41,033 nucleotides of DNA, taken from positions 1 through 41,033 of IMG/VR virus record IMGVR_UViG_3300022924_000010. One strand, 5' to 3'. The position numbers and the translations under genes were made by a program. Positions within the stretch are counted from its first letter, which is position 1; every line of letters begins with the position of its first letter. Below are positions 29,605 to 37,683 of the stretch, one piece after another. The notes under the pieces are model-generated. The model did no database searches. It was not told the origin of the DNA and was given only the letters and a program-made list of their open reading frames with translations. The stretch is from a virus.

Positions 29605-30449
29605 TTTAAGTTTTTTAACTTGTTAGACATTTCTTTTAATTGTTTGCTATGAGTGTTTTTCAACGGCTCAACTTTATCATGAGTGTCTGCTGACGGCTCA
29701 ATATTTTTAATTATGTTTCCTGTAATTGGATTACTACCAAAAGGAACTAAACTGCTTTCTCTTGAATTTTTAGCTTCTTTGATAATGAAGAAATAAGGAA
29801 TATATTCAAAATCAGATGCATTTGCGATTTCATTTTTGTAGGCATCATAATTATCTTTTGCTTTTTTATCTTCTGGAGCATTACTGTCAAGTGCAAAATC
29901 AATTGATATGTACATCATCCTTACGCTTGCCTGTATTGCATCTCCGCTTTCTAGCCATTCTTTGGCCTCTTTGCTCATTACCTTGTCTTTTCTGAACTTA
30001 TACACCAAAACCTGTGTGCTTCCAGCGTATGGCATTCCCAAAGAAGCGAATGTAACTTTAGCTACGAACATTTCGATATGCTCTTTTCTTACGATAGTAT
30101 CTCTGATTGTTAGGCTATGGGTATCAACCAAATAGTTTTTGCCCTGTTGATCTGAAACTGATTTGTTCCAGATACCATTGATATGCAAATCATCATGGCT
30201 ATCTAATATTCTTGTGGTATTTACGGCAATATAATAATAGTCTTTATCGACAGAAACGGCTTTATCAGCTACTTCCATCCTTATTTTATTTAAGGTCTTG
30301 CAAGAAACTGCCAAACCCTTATCAACAGACTTTTGCTCGATAGATTTTTTGAAATCAATGATCTGGTCTAAGTTTTCCTTAATATAGGAAATCATCAGCT
30401 CTTTTGAAGCAAACTCTTTCTGTTCCCCTAAAATAGATTTTAAAATCAT
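29598..30449 (-). CDS. Prohead protease, HK97-like (283 aa)
   Basis: Probable capsid maturation protease of the U35/HK97 type. The N-terminal helical segment is followed by VNTTRILDSHDDLHINGIW, the typical NxxxxxxxSHxDxxxxG block, then LVDTHSL with the candidate catalytic His. A Ser (in IQASVRMMYI, around residue 188) is the candidate nucleophile. It precedes and overlaps the capsid gene and follows the portal, as expected. The C-terminal 80 residues are charged and poorly conserved and might include a scaffold-like extension. Catalytic residues are assigned by analogy. Confidence 0.8.
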   Translation of the reverse strand: MILKSILGEQKEFASKELMISYIKENLDQIIDFKKSIEQKSVDKGLAVSCKTLNKIRMEVADKAVSVDKDYYYIAVNTTRILDSHDDLHINGIWNKSVSDQQGKNYLVDTHSLTIRDTIVRKEHIEMFVAKVTFASLGMPYAGSTQVLVYKFRKDKVMSKEAKEWLESGDAIQASVRMMYISIDFALDSNAPEDKKAKDNYDAYKNEIANASDFEYIPYFFIIKEAKNSRESSLVPFGSNPITGNIIKNIEPSADTHDKVEPLKNTHSKQLKEMSNKLKNLKW

Positions 30450-30571
30450 TTTTTAATTTCTTTGCCTAAGTCCTCTAATTTTTTTTCGATAGCTTCTTTA
30501 GCTTTCTTGTCTTTTGTCGATACCTTGGCCTGTTTAAGCTGTTGCTCCGACTGTTTTTGTTGGTTGCACAT
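30446..30571 (-). CDS. Small charged coiled-coil ORF between portal and protease (41 aa)
   Basis: A 41-codon ORF, Gln/Lys/Glu-rich, overlapping the 3' end of the portal gene by 38 bases and coupled to the protease start by ATGA. The sequence (KVSTKDKKAKEAIEKKLEDLGKEI) looks like a single helix or coiled coil. It may be translated by re-initiation; alternatively it is only a coupling ORF. Confidence 0.45.
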   Translation of the reverse strand: MCNQQKQSEQQLKQAKVSTKDKKAKEAIEKKLEDLGKEIKK

Positions 30572-31778
30572 AGTTCGCTGCTGTAAAATCAGTATCTAAA
30601 AATCTGTTTATTTCATCCAAAGGTACATTTAATTTTAAAAGCCTTTCCATTGTCAAAGCTTTTTTATCGCTTATCTCTGCTTTTTCCTTTTCAAATACCT
30701 GCATAAATGCAAGGTGATCCCATGAAAGGATAATTTTTTTGCCCTTATTATTATAATCAAAATAGTTGTTCAGCCCTGTACATAGCTTTTCGCCCTTTGG
30801 CTCCAGAACATAATCAACATAACCCCCTTTTGCTTTCTCCTGGTTTTCAAATGTAGATCCTTTTTCTGCAAACGCTTTCAATATTTCTTCTGGAATACCG
30901 AATACAGTGCCGATACGACTGAATTGTACACTTTCAATTTCACTAAGACCAATACCCTTAACGCTATCAATAAACCTTTTGATATCAATTGCCGACTTCA
31001 TCGCATGAACCGGCTGATTGTTATTAGTTTTATTCTCGATATCCTCTTTTTCAGAGTTGAGCATAGGCGTTTTTGTAGTATCTTCAAACTTAGCCTGACC
31101 AGATACAACAAACTTACCTGCATAACGAATATTTATATTCTCGCTGTTCAAAGCTTCCTCAATATTTGAAACGACCTTGTAAAGCGCATCGATACGGGAA
31201 ACATAACCAAACCATGAATTACCTACGTTAAGATCCTTTACCGAAATAACATCGCCAATTCTTAATGACTTAACAGTCCCGTCATTATAATGATAGGTTA
31301 TTCTTTTATCAAAAATGTTTTTTACCTCTGCAACACTTTCCAATAACTTATCGAAATCATCAATAGAACTGTCAATTTCGACTTTCCAGTTATCCAAAAC
31401 ATACATCCGCAATAATGGGTTTTCGATAACTTTAGAAGTTCCCCAAACATTACCATTGCCCATCATATGGTTAAACATAAAACTCCACATCCAATCGGAT
31501 TGGGTTTCAAATGGATTAGGTTGTTTGATAAATTTTAGGAAAGGATCATCTAAAATGTATTCTCCAGTAGCGACATCTACAACGTAGAATTTAGCCATTG
31601 AGAATAAATCACATTGCAAAGAGAAAACCCTAAGTAATGCAAAGTTCTTAAGGATTATTTCTAGCTTTTCTTTGGTTGCAGCATAATTATTGAACTGGAT
31701 TAATCCGTCTATAACCTCACCCTTAAAAAAGAATTTGTTAGTACCAAAGAAGTTACCTACTAAAGATTTCCAGTTCAT
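30534..31778 (-). CDS. Portal protein (414 aa)
   Basis: Portal vertex protein, located between the large terminase and prohead protease genes. Typical portal fragments: KFYVVDVATGEYILDDPFLKFI, a DWMWSFMFNHMMGNGNVWGT loop, VGNSWFGYVSRIDALYKVVSNIEEALNSEN, and the C-terminal helix near AFAEKGSTFENQEKAKGGYVDYVL. The portal ring is the DNA channel of the capsid. The ATG at 31778 is preferred over a TTG six codons upstream. Length of 414 is in the range for phage portals. Confidence 0.85.
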   Translation of the reverse strand: MNWKSLVGNFFGTNKFFFKGEVIDGLIQFNNYAATKEKLEIILKNFALLRVFSLQCDLFSMAKFYVVDVATGEYILDDPFLKFIKQPNPFETQSDWMWSFMFNHMMGNGNVWGTSKVIENPLLRMYVLDNWKVEIDSSIDDFDKLLESVAEVKNIFDKRITYHYNDGTVKSLRIGDVISVKDLNVGNSWFGYVSRIDALYKVVSNIEEALNSENINIRYAGKFVVSGQAKFEDTTKTPMLNSEKEDIENKTNNNQPVHAMKSAIDIKRFIDSVKGIGLSEIESVQFSRIGTVFGIPEEILKAFAEKGSTFENQEKAKGGYVDYVLEPKGEKLCTGLNNYFDYNNKGKKIILSWDHLAFMQVFEKEKAEISDKKALTMERLLKLNVPLDEINRFLDTDFTAANYVQPTKTVGATA

Positions 31779-31828
31779 TGGGGTTAAAGATAACAATATA
31801 TTTTTGATTGTAACAAATTTGATAATAT

Positions 31829-33217
31829 TTACGATTTTATTATGCCTTCTGCTCTTAATCTTAAAGCAATATACCTTGCTGGATCTAAAAGGTGGTTATT
31901 ATCTTCTTCTGGCTCATCCAGGACAGTACCAGAGCGATCAACCTTTCTTGAGTAGTTTTCTTGCTCATATTTTAAATCAACGCTATCAGATGTATAATAA
32001 ACCTCCATATCGTTTAGGATATCAATACCATCCATAATTGATCCAGCAGGTTTTAATGCGCTTACTGCATACTCCCATCCCAAATCACGTAAAGCTAAAA
32101 TCTTAGTTGTTCTATTATAATCGCAATCAATAGGTGCATCAAAAGGAATATTGAATTTTGAGAAAACATATTTTACAATACCAGTTTTTTCAGTTGCAAA
32201 CTTACCAGCGTCATCAGCTTCAATCATGGATTGTTCGGTTGAAGAAAGCTTATCCCTCCATTGGTTTTCAGAAAGGTAATTTAGTTGCCTAAAATATAAA
32301 GCACCGTCATAGTATTTGCTTTCCAGAATACCCCATGGATCAACAGCACCCCAATCTACACCATAATGTACATGGCCTTTAATTTCAAGGTATCTCTCCA
32401 AATCAATTTCTTTAAATCTAAATATTCGGTTTGGTTTTTCAGCTTTTAAACCCAAGCCGTAAACCTGCCAATTAAAGCTATTAGCTGATCTTTTGGCTTC
32501 GTTTGCCCTACATCTTGCTAATTCTTTTATCTGTCTTTCGGTAAAGTTTAAAGGGTTTTCGATAAGGTCGTACTGTCTCGCTTCGCTTTCGGTCAATAAT
32601 TTATTCTCTACAATGTCAGAATGAATAACCGGCTGATATCCTAGTATCTTTATTTTTTGCTCTTGAGGGCAAAATGGATTATCTTTAAAGGTTGATTTTA
32701 AAACTAAGCATCGTGGATCTTTTTTAATATCATCTATAAAGTGAGCTTGTTTTGGATTCCAATCTAATACAACGAAATCTTCACACCTCATATCAATCTG
32801 ATCAAAAGTATCACGGCTGATTTTATAAGGCTCATTGAACCATGCAACATCGCCTTGATAACCATGAACTTTTAAAGCATCATCAGTACCGCAAATCTCA
32901 ATATTGCTTTTCGTATGAAACCTATAAATTGATTTTGTTGAATGGTATTTTACAGAAGAATATCCTTCCATATCTGGATAGATTTTTTCCATATCATTAC
33001 CAACTGTATCTCTGCAATCTTTAGCTGTGTCACGCCAAACTGAGCAGCGTTTTTTTCTATTACTCTTGCAGTAAAGATAAAAAGCCTGGATTAAAGAACG
33101 GGTTTTACTTGACCTGCTGCTACCTTCTAAAACAAGATATCGCCATTTTCTCGATCCATCTTCATTAAACTCATGGATAGCATCCCAAATCTGCTCATAA
33201 ACAATGGTTGCATCCAT
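31829..33217 (-). CDS. Terminase large subunit (462 aa)
   Basis: Packaging ATPase-nuclease. Walker A is GSSRSSKT (residues 32-39), Walker B is DVAWFNEP (about 123-130) with the catalytic Glu at 129. The nuclease domain has YGVDWG (Asp288), DCDYNRT (Asp364/Asp366) and a C-terminal LLDPARYI acid. It cleaves concatemers and drives DNA into the capsid through the portal. Preceded by the terminase small subunit with one-base overlap. The WRDTAKDCRDTVGND region and the WNP block after DFVVLD fit the PBSX-like/Terminase_3 family; subfamily not certain. Confidence 0.93.
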   Translation of the reverse strand: MDATIVYEQIWDAIHEFNEDGSRKWRYLVLEGSSRSSKTRSLIQAFYLYCKSNRKKRCSVWRDTAKDCRDTVGNDMEKIYPDMEGYSSVKYHSTKSIYRFHTKSNIEICGTDDALKVHGYQGDVAWFNEPYKISRDTFDQIDMRCEDFVVLDWNPKQAHFIDDIKKDPRCLVLKSTFKDNPFCPQEQKIKILGYQPVIHSDIVENKLLTESEARQYDLIENPLNFTERQIKELARCRANEAKRSANSFNWQVYGLGLKAEKPNRIFRFKEIDLERYLEIKGHVHYGVDWGAVDPWGILESKYYDGALYFRQLNYLSENQWRDKLSSTEQSMIEADDAGKFATEKTGIVKYVFSKFNIPFDAPIDCDYNRTTKILALRDLGWEYAVSALKPAGSIMDGIDILNDMEVYYTSDSVDLKYEQENYSRKVDRSGTVLDEPEEDNNHLLDPARYIALRLRAEGIIKS

Positions 33218-33576
33218 TATTCATCGACTTCTTTTGGCCTTACGATATTAACCTGAATAGGCGTATTGTTTTCAAAACTTCCCTCTATTTCCTGTTTAGG
33301 TGCGCCATAAGCACTATCCATTATTGCTTTATAAGCATTGGTATCCCCTTTTGAAATAGCATTGATAATCTGAACGATTGTTGCAATTTCTTCAGCAGAC
33401 ATTTTTTGTTTAATCTCTGGATAAATAGTCTTTATTTTTTCGTAAACATCCTCTGGCAAAGACATTTGCATTTCAAGAACACGTTTTGCTATTGTGGATC
33501 TGCTAACTCCTGGAGGTCTTCCATTAGGGTTTCCGGATTGACCTTTAACAAATGGTTTTAAGTTTTCGTCGTTCAC
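33217..33576 (-). CDS. Terminase small subunit candidate (119 aa)
   Basis: Begins DENLKPFVKGQSGNPNGRPPG, the GQSGNPNGRPxG block common to phage DNA-binding proteins (DUF5681-like), followed by a helical SRSTIAKRVLEMQMSL and KMSAEEIATIVQIINAISKGDTNAYKAIMDSAYG. This looks like the small-terminase arrangement of a DNA-binding N-terminus and an oligomerisation helix. It overlaps the large subunit start by one base and lies just after a -7 box (33599-33606), suggesting it begins the late transcript. Confidence 0.75.
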   Translation of the reverse strand: MNDENLKPFVKGQSGNPNGRPPGVSRSTIAKRVLEMQMSLPEDVYEKIKTIYPEIKQKMSAEEIATIVQIINAISKGDTNAYKAIMDSAYGAPKQEIEGSFENNTPIQVNIVRPKEVDE

Positions 33577-33598
33577 TGTTACCTCTCTGTTTTAAACC

Positions 33599-33606
33599 CA
33601 AATCTA
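33599..33606 (-). promoter_or_regulatory. Candidate late promoter -7 box
   Basis: TAGATTTG on the minus strand fits TAnnTTTG, 22 bases before the terminase small-subunit ATG (33576). The upstream -33 region has no clear TTG. It may begin the packaging, head and tail transcript. Confidence 0.45.
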
Positions 33607-33625
33607 CGAATTATTTTTTAAAAAC

Positions 33626-33808
33626 CTAATTGTCTCTTTGCTCAAAAAATTTCCTTAATGCATATCTGTAATGATAACCATTAAACCTTCTTTCTAATAA
33701 AATATCATTACACTTGGTCTGTTCCTGAAAATCTTTTATTATTTTAATTTGTTTCCTAAGATTAAGTTCGTGTTTAGGAACTCTTTTTATATGGTGTCTA
33801 CTGCTCAT
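33626..33808 (-). CDS. Small basic protein (60 aa)
   Basis: A basic 60-residue protein (SSRHHIKRVPKHELNLRKQIKIIKDF) with aromatic patches near the end (NGYHYRYALRKFFE). Its charge suggests nucleic-acid binding. It is the last gene before the late promoter candidate. No family is recognised. Confidence 0.55.
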   Translation of the reverse strand: MSSRHHIKRVPKHELNLRKQIKIIKDFQEQTKCNDILLERRFNGYHYRYALRKFFEQRDN

Positions 33809-33810
33809 TA

Positions 33811-33936
33811 TTAACCTCTTTTTATTAAATTACCTTTTGAAGTATCTGGTTTTAAGTATTCCTTTTGGTTTAGCTCATCCTGTTCTTTAGATATCCCCAA
33901 CTGTTCAAGGATGAATGAACGGTCTAAATAACGGCC
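33811..33936 (-). pseudogene. Possible remnant of a gene (41 codons, no start)
   Basis: An open stretch of 41 codons ends in TAA 2 bases before the ATG of the gene 33626-33808, but has no ATG and is preceded immediately by a stop codon. It encodes LDRSFILEQLGISKEQDELN and a Lys/Gly-rich end, a protein-like composition. The remaining gap 33937-33987 shows nothing clear. It may be the 3' relic of a gene lost by insertion of the HNH pair just upstream, or non-coding. Confidence 0.3.
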
Positions 33937-33987
33937 TTACAAACTCCACCCTAACCATTGCTAGGAGGTGTTGGTAATGACCATGTG

Positions 33988-34410
33988 TTAATTTTCATCT
34001 TCATATAAATTATGATTAATGCAATATAGAATGGAGATTGTTTCTTTATGAATTTTATTCATATCAAAATTCTCATCAAGGAAATGTTTATCAAAAAGTT
34101 TTTTCTTTTTGGTTAGTGATAAGTTATACCACCAAAAAGCCTTGTCATATTCTTTTTCGTTTTCTTCCTCCTTGTGGCGTAAACTGTGGCCCGCGTCAAA
34201 AGATAGTGATGCAAGTTCTTTTCTACTACACGTATCCTTTTTAGCATATTCCCAAAACTCATCAAATACCTTTTTAGCAGAACCCTTAGGTTTAGGCTCG
34301 TTTAGTTCCTGGCATTTTTGGAAGCCTATTAAAAATCCCAACTGAATTGATGGATCATGTTCATGTTGCCTAGCCATTTCCTTAATTTCTTTCTCTGTTA
34401 AATCTTTCAT
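33988..34410 (-). CDS. Hypothetical protein (140 aa)
   Basis: Helical and charged: N-terminal DLTEKEIKEMARQHEHDPSI, a Lys/Glu/Trp-rich centre (FWEYAKKDTCSRKELASL), and SLTKKKKLFDKHFL. No domain is recognised. The start at 34410 is preferred because it lies 2 bases after the stop of the homing endonuclease gene. It may be part of the replication operon tail. Confidence 0.55.
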   Translation of the reverse strand: MKDLTEKEIKEMARQHEHDPSIQLGFLIGFQKCQELNEPKPKGSAKKVFDEFWEYAKKDTCSRKELASLSFDAGHSLRHKEEENEKEYDKAFWWYNLSLTKKKKLFDKHFLDENFDMNKIHKETISILYCINHNLYEDEN

Positions 34411-34412
34411 AA

Positions 34413-34928
34413 TTATTTTTCGTAAATCCATTTATATCCAGCTGAGCTATTTGATATTTTAGTTAAACAATTAGCAATACCACTAGCTGAAATACCCAAA
34501 AAACGTGATGCCTCAGAAGTGCTCCCCCAATGCTTAACAATGTTACTGTTCATATCTAATTGGATAATTTTCTTTGAGGTTTGATGTAGAGACCCAAACT
34601 TCCCTGTCTGTCTTTTTGATACCACTAAGGGGTTAGCTTTATGATAATCCTTTGAATTTTTAGACATTGTTTTTCTTTGGTAATCTGAAGTGTCGTATTT
34701 TCTGTGACACGATACGCAAAGCTCCATATAATTAGATATTTCCGTAGTGTATTTCATACCTTTAATCAAAGCCCACTCGGTAATTTTTACATTTTTACAA
34801 TGGAGACAATTCCCAGTTTTTTTGTTATTCTTGTTTATGTGGTAATGAACTCTAGCATATTCATTAGAAGTAATTCCCTGCTTTTCAAACTCTCTTTTAT
34901 TTTTAACTGAATTTTTCTCTGTTATCAT
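34413..34928 (-). CDS. HNH homing endonuclease with NUMOD1 domain (171 aa)
   Basis: A free-standing HNH nuclease. Residues about 30-80 hold the HNH core (GNCLHCKNVKITEW, CVSCHRKYD), with a Zn ribbon (CLHC ... CVSC). Residues about 118-171 form a NUMOD1/IENR1 DNA-binding module (IIQLDMNSNIVKHWGSTSEA ... ending AGYKWIYEK). This domain pair is characteristic of phage homing endonucleases. It is one of three HNH genes here and probably mobile. It lies between two hypothetical genes that have tight junctions (2-base gap to 34410). Confidence 0.88.
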   Translation of the reverse strand: MITEKNSVKNKREFEKQGITSNEYARVHYHINKNNKKTGNCLHCKNVKITEWALIKGMKYTTEISNYMELCVSCHRKYDTSDYQRKTMSKNSKDYHKANPLVVSKRQTGKFGSLHQTSKKIIQLDMNSNIVKHWGSTSEASRFLGISASGIANCLTKISNSSAGYKWIYEK

Positions 34929-34929
34929 G

Positions 34930-35103
34930 TTAGTTTGATTTAATGTTAAGTATGCTTTCTAATTGATCATCAGTTAATACTTCCGTATCTGGATAAAGAA
35001 CCTCTGAAATAGCTCTAAATCTTAACCCTCTAATCGTTTTGTAGCTTTCATAAAGAATGCAGTCTTGAACCCAAAAATGATCATGATTAAAACTCTTTTC
35101 CAT
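34930..35103 (-). CDS. Small hypothetical protein (57 aa)
   Basis: An acidic protein (EKSFNHDHFWVQDC ... SEVLYPDTEVLTDDQLESIL). No family recognised. The ATG at 35103 is preferred over a TTG at 35112 overlapping the upstream stop. It is packed 1 base from the homing endonuclease. Confidence 0.55.
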   Translation of the reverse strand: MEKSFNHDHFWVQDCILYESYKTIRGLRFRAISEVLYPDTEVLTDDQLESILNIKSN

Positions 35104-35108
35104 ATCTA

Positions 35109-35468
35109 TCAAGGTTTAAATTGAAGTTCCGTAAATACAGAATTGAAATAATAAATGTTCTGTAGTTGATGTAAAAATTGTATTTGAATATAGCAATCAT
35201 CATCGTTGGTACAATAAGGCATAAATAACCATCTATCAGAAGATTGTTGTATTAAATGTTTATCATCGGCATAACTACCAGTTTCCTCCATATACTCAAA
35301 CCTACACTTCAAAAGTATTTCTTCAGTCAATTGGATAGGCTTGATCATATTTATTTTTAATGGTTCTTGAGCAATATTTATAGATGTTTCACCAATACTG
35401 TAAACTTGCTGCCACATACTTGCATATATAACCCAATTACCAATCCTTAACTCTTCTGCTTTAATCAT
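35109..35468 (-). CDS. Conserved Bacteroidetes phage protein of unknown function (119 aa)
   Basis: Shows ELRIGNWVIYASMW at the start, IKPIQLTEEILLKCRFEY in the middle and QIQFLHQLQNIYYFNSVFTELQF at the end. This ELRIGN ... PIxLTEEIL ... LHQLQNLY ... EL pattern recurs in many Bacteroidetes phage genomes, with no known function. Overlaps the gene upstream (35465) by 4 bases. Confidence 0.75.
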   Translation of the reverse strand: MIKAEELRIGNWVIYASMWQQVYSIGETSINIAQEPLKINMIKPIQLTEEILLKCRFEYMEETGSYADDKHLIQQSSDRWLFMPYCTNDDDCYIQIQFLHQLQNIYYFNSVFTELQFKP

Positions 35469-35674
35469 AACTTTTCTACTTCAAATTGTGGAATAATTGA
35501 ATTTTTAATAACGTCTTTAGCAGTATAACTAACGTATTCATTTATTTTATACTTCTCATATTGATGTTGTATGCTTTCCAGAGTCCAAGTGTAATCATTA
35601 CAGAATATATAATTCATTACGTGTTCCCAATCTATAACTTCATTAATCATCCCCAAACTTACAATTTTATCCAT
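35465..35674 (-). CDS. Small hypothetical protein (69 aa)
   Basis: A mildly acidic protein: DKIVSLGMINEVIDWEHVMNYIFCND and a Lys/Asn-rich second half. No family recognised. Its stop overlaps the next start by 4 bases. Confidence 0.55.
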   Translation of the reverse strand: MDKIVSLGMINEVIDWEHVMNYIFCNDYTWTLESIQHQYEKYKINEYVSYTAKDVIKNSIIPQFEVEKL

Positions 35675-35700
35675 TAGCTTAATGTAACAATGATGATAGG

Positions 35701-36051
35701 TTAAACCGTTTCAAAATAGAATACGATGGGCTTTAGGGTCTCTTCGATTTGACCATAACGTTTAGCAAATTTATACTGAGTGCTATACAAGTTTAATGAG
35801 TTAACGAAATTGAATATCTTATTTCTAAACGCTTCTAATGGCTCTGATGATTTCATTATGTTACAGGAAGCGCAAGATGGCATGTAGTTTTCGATACATT
35901 CATTTTCTGGTCTTTCACATCCACCATTAATCCAATCCCTTACAATAGGTTCAAAATGGTCAACATGCCAACCTTTTGTAAGTTCACACCCACAATAGGC
36001 ACATTTACCATTATACTTTTGGAATATTAATTGGCGTTCAGATTTCTTCAT
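35701..36051 (-). CDS. HNH endonuclease (116 aa)
   Basis: A compact HNH nuclease: CAYCGCELTKGWHVDHFEPIVRD with zinc-binding CxxC and catalytic HxDH, then PENECIENYMPSCASCNIMKSS with the second CxxC and the terminal Asn-Ile-Met-Lys. The HVDHFEP ... CxxCN layout is common in phage-encoded HNH proteins, including packaging-associated ones. Located after the RuvC-like gene, 3 bases away. No NUMOD domain, so not necessarily a homing enzyme. Confidence 0.85.
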   Translation of the reverse strand: MKKSERQLIFQKYNGKCAYCGCELTKGWHVDHFEPIVRDWINGGCERPENECIENYMPSCASCNIMKSSEPLEAFRNKIFNFVNSLNLYSTQYKFAKRYGQIEETLKPIVFYFETV

Positions 36052-36054
36052 AAC

Positions 36055-36576
36055 CTATTTTTTAAATTGTTTATTGCTTGTTAAACCAAAAACCAACATA
36101 GCAGCATCACGGCCATGCTCATTAGTTGAGTATTCGTAACCGGTTAATATTTTAAAAGTGTTTGCTTTTAATTTTGTCTTGTTATCTTTGGGAGCGACCA
36201 ATTCAAAAGGAATATTATGGTCTGTTAAAAAATCTTCCCATATTTTACAGTCACGTTTTATTGATCCGGCACCCTGTAACTTTTCACGACCTCCAGTAAA
36301 AAACTTTCTTTTTCTTGCATCTTCAATCCTAACCAATTTAATTAATGGTTTCTTTATTAGAACATCAAGGAACACACGATGTATTGGCAATGAGCAAACA
36401 TTTGAAAGTTTATTATTCGATTGATTAAAAATGGCATATCCCGTGTTCACGCCAGGATCTATTCCAATTATCAAAAAAGTTTCCGCTGCGGTTATTGTCA
36501 TCTTATCAACTTTCTTTTCTAAGAACTTAAATTGTCCCGAGTTTTCAAGTATCTTATTAATTGCTTCCTTTTGCAT
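36055..36576 (-). CDS. RuvC-like Holliday junction resolvase (173 aa)
   Basis: RuvC-fold nuclease: IIGIDPGVNTGYAIFN (first catalytic Asp, about residue 40), RIEDARKRKFFTGGREKLQGAGSIKRDC (Glu and a Gly-rich loop), IWEDFLTDHNIPFELVAPKDNKTKL and C-terminal NEHGRDAAMLVFGL. These fit the four acidic catalytic residues of RuvC-like resolvases. It would process branched recombination or replication intermediates before packaging. The start at 36576 is my choice; an internal Met (36501) places GIDPG close to the N-terminus and is an alternative. Confidence 0.8.
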   Translation of the reverse strand: MQKEAINKILENSGQFKFLEKKVDKMTITAAETFLIIGIDPGVNTGYAIFNQSNNKLSNVCSLPIHRVFLDVLIKKPLIKLVRIEDARKRKFFTGGREKLQGAGSIKRDCKIWEDFLTDHNIPFELVAPKDNKTKLKANTFKILTGYEYSTNEHGRDAAMLVFGLTSNKQFKK

Positions 36577-36655
36577 GTTTCTGTTTTTTATACTGTAAAT
36601 ATTCAATCCACGATCGGACCGTAACTGTTAGGCGCTTTATCTTGTAGGTGTGCAT
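36557..36655 (-). CDS. Small basic ORF (32 aa)
   Basis: A 32-codon ORF, very basic (HTYKIKRLTVTVRSWIEYLQYKKQKH). It starts 1 base after the methyltransferase gene and overlaps the resolvase start by 20 bases. It may be a coupling ORF or a small DNA-binding protein. Confidence 0.4.
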   Translation of the reverse strand: MHTYKIKRLTVTVRSWIEYLQYKKQKHAKGSN

Positions 36656-36656
36656 T

Positions 36657-37274
36657 TTAGAATAGTTTGGTTTGAGATTGGTGCTGTTTAATCCATAATT
36701 GGGCATCAATAAAATGTTTTTCAGACTTTTCACAAGCAGTTAAATCAAAATTATAGTCAATACATGCTATTGCTATTGATCCACTACCTAAGTGTGTATC
36801 TAAAATTTTATCCCCTTCATTTGCATAAGTTTTTAAGATAAATTTATACAAGGGAACTGGTTTTTGTGTTGGATGGATTTTATCTGTATGGTTGTGTAGG
36901 TGTATTCCATAATCAAATACTTTTGCTGGCTTTTTTAAGCCCATACTCACCCATGCATATTCAGCAGATGCAAAATTATCAACAGTTTGTTTTTTATTCC
37001 AAATCAAGAAATATTCACTAGGTGGCATAACAAAATTATTAGCACCCCAAACTATCTGGTTTTTGCTAACTCTGAATAACTCATCCCAATATTCATTTGT
37101 TGGAGCTTCATTATTAAAATCAGCATTAGATTTAACTTTGTGTCTATCATTTTTTCCAATACCATTTCTAAACCTTTGTAAATTATAGGGCGGATCGACA
37201 ATAGCTAAATCAAAATGATTATCAGCATATCTGGCCATTAAGTTAATGTTGTCTTCGTTGGTTATCGTTATCAT
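36657..37274 (-). CDS. DNA N6-adenine methyltransferase, DPPY type (205 aa)
   Basis: An orphan DNA methylase with the catalytic DPPY at 27-30 (FDLAIVDPPYN), HPTQKP at about 134-139 and the AdoMet-binding LDTHLGSGS at about 158-166. This order (DPPY first, then the Gly-rich motif) marks a beta-class amino-methyltransferase. The middle block NQIVWGANNF and YFLIWNKKQ is typical of this Dam/N6A-type family. No cognate restriction enzyme is seen, so it may protect phage DNA against host restriction. Target sequence cannot be deduced. Confidence 0.88.
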   Translation of the reverse strand: MITITNEDNINLMARYADNHFDLAIVDPPYNLQRFRNGIGKNDRHKVKSNADFNNEAPTNEYWDELFRVSKNQIVWGANNFVMPPSEYFLIWNKKQTVDNFASAEYAWVSMGLKKPAKVFDYGIHLHNHTDKIHPTQKPVPLYKFILKTYANEGDKILDTHLGSGSIAIACIDYNFDLTACEKSEKHFIDAQLWIKQHQSQTKLF

Positions 37275-37465
37275 TAAATTTTATATTCTTTTAATTTTTC
37301 TTCATTAATATACCAACCGTTCTTATAAAATATTATATCCCTTCTTACTAAAGCAGCGAATGAACTTCTACTACCCACTTCATTGGATATATATCCATTG
37401 CCTTGATTAGACTTGAGCTGTTTTATGAGCCAAATCATTCTATTTGTTAGTTTTTTATTTTTCAT
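37274..37465 (-). CDS. Small winged-helix-like protein (63 aa)
   Basis: Basic N-terminus (KNKKLTNRMIWLIKQLKSN) followed by GYISNEVGSRSSFAALVRRDIIFYKNGWYINEE, which has the look of a wing (GWYI) after a recognition helix (SSFAALVRRD). Probably a small DNA-binding protein. It shares a base with the methyltransferase start and overlaps the next gene by 4 bases. Confidence 0.5.
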   Translation of the reverse strand: MKNKKLTNRMIWLIKQLKSNQGNGYISNEVGSRSSFAALVRRDIIFYKNGWYINEEKLKEYKI

Positions 37466-37647
37466 ATTTTTACTTCTACTTTAACTAAAATATAACCATT
37501 TCTACTTAAATTGTTTACCAATACATTACCGCTAACCCAATTATTACCACTTTCAAAATTTAATGCGTCATTAAAAATAACGTTAAGCTCATTACTATTT
37601 GAACTGTAAATTTCTTCATTAAGTTCCTCTATTGTTTGTAATTTCAT
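37462..37647 (-). CDS. Small hypothetical protein (61 aa)
   Basis: Acidic/Asn-rich (SSNSNELNVIFNDALNFESGNNW) with a hydrophobic-basic end (GYILVKVEVKI). No family. It overlaps the next gene by 4 bases. A 36-base gap follows to the 88-residue gene upstream. Confidence 0.5.
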   Translation of the reverse strand: MKLQTIEELNEEIYSSNSNELNVIFNDALNFESGNNWVSGNVLVNNLSRNGYILVKVEVKI

Positions 37648-37683
37648 AATTTCACTTTAAAAACTGTTTTGCCTTTTCGTTGA

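Noticed and set aside
31690-32037. Plus-strand ORF of 115 codons across portal and terminase
   Set aside because: Antisense of two clear genes with no start context or protein features.
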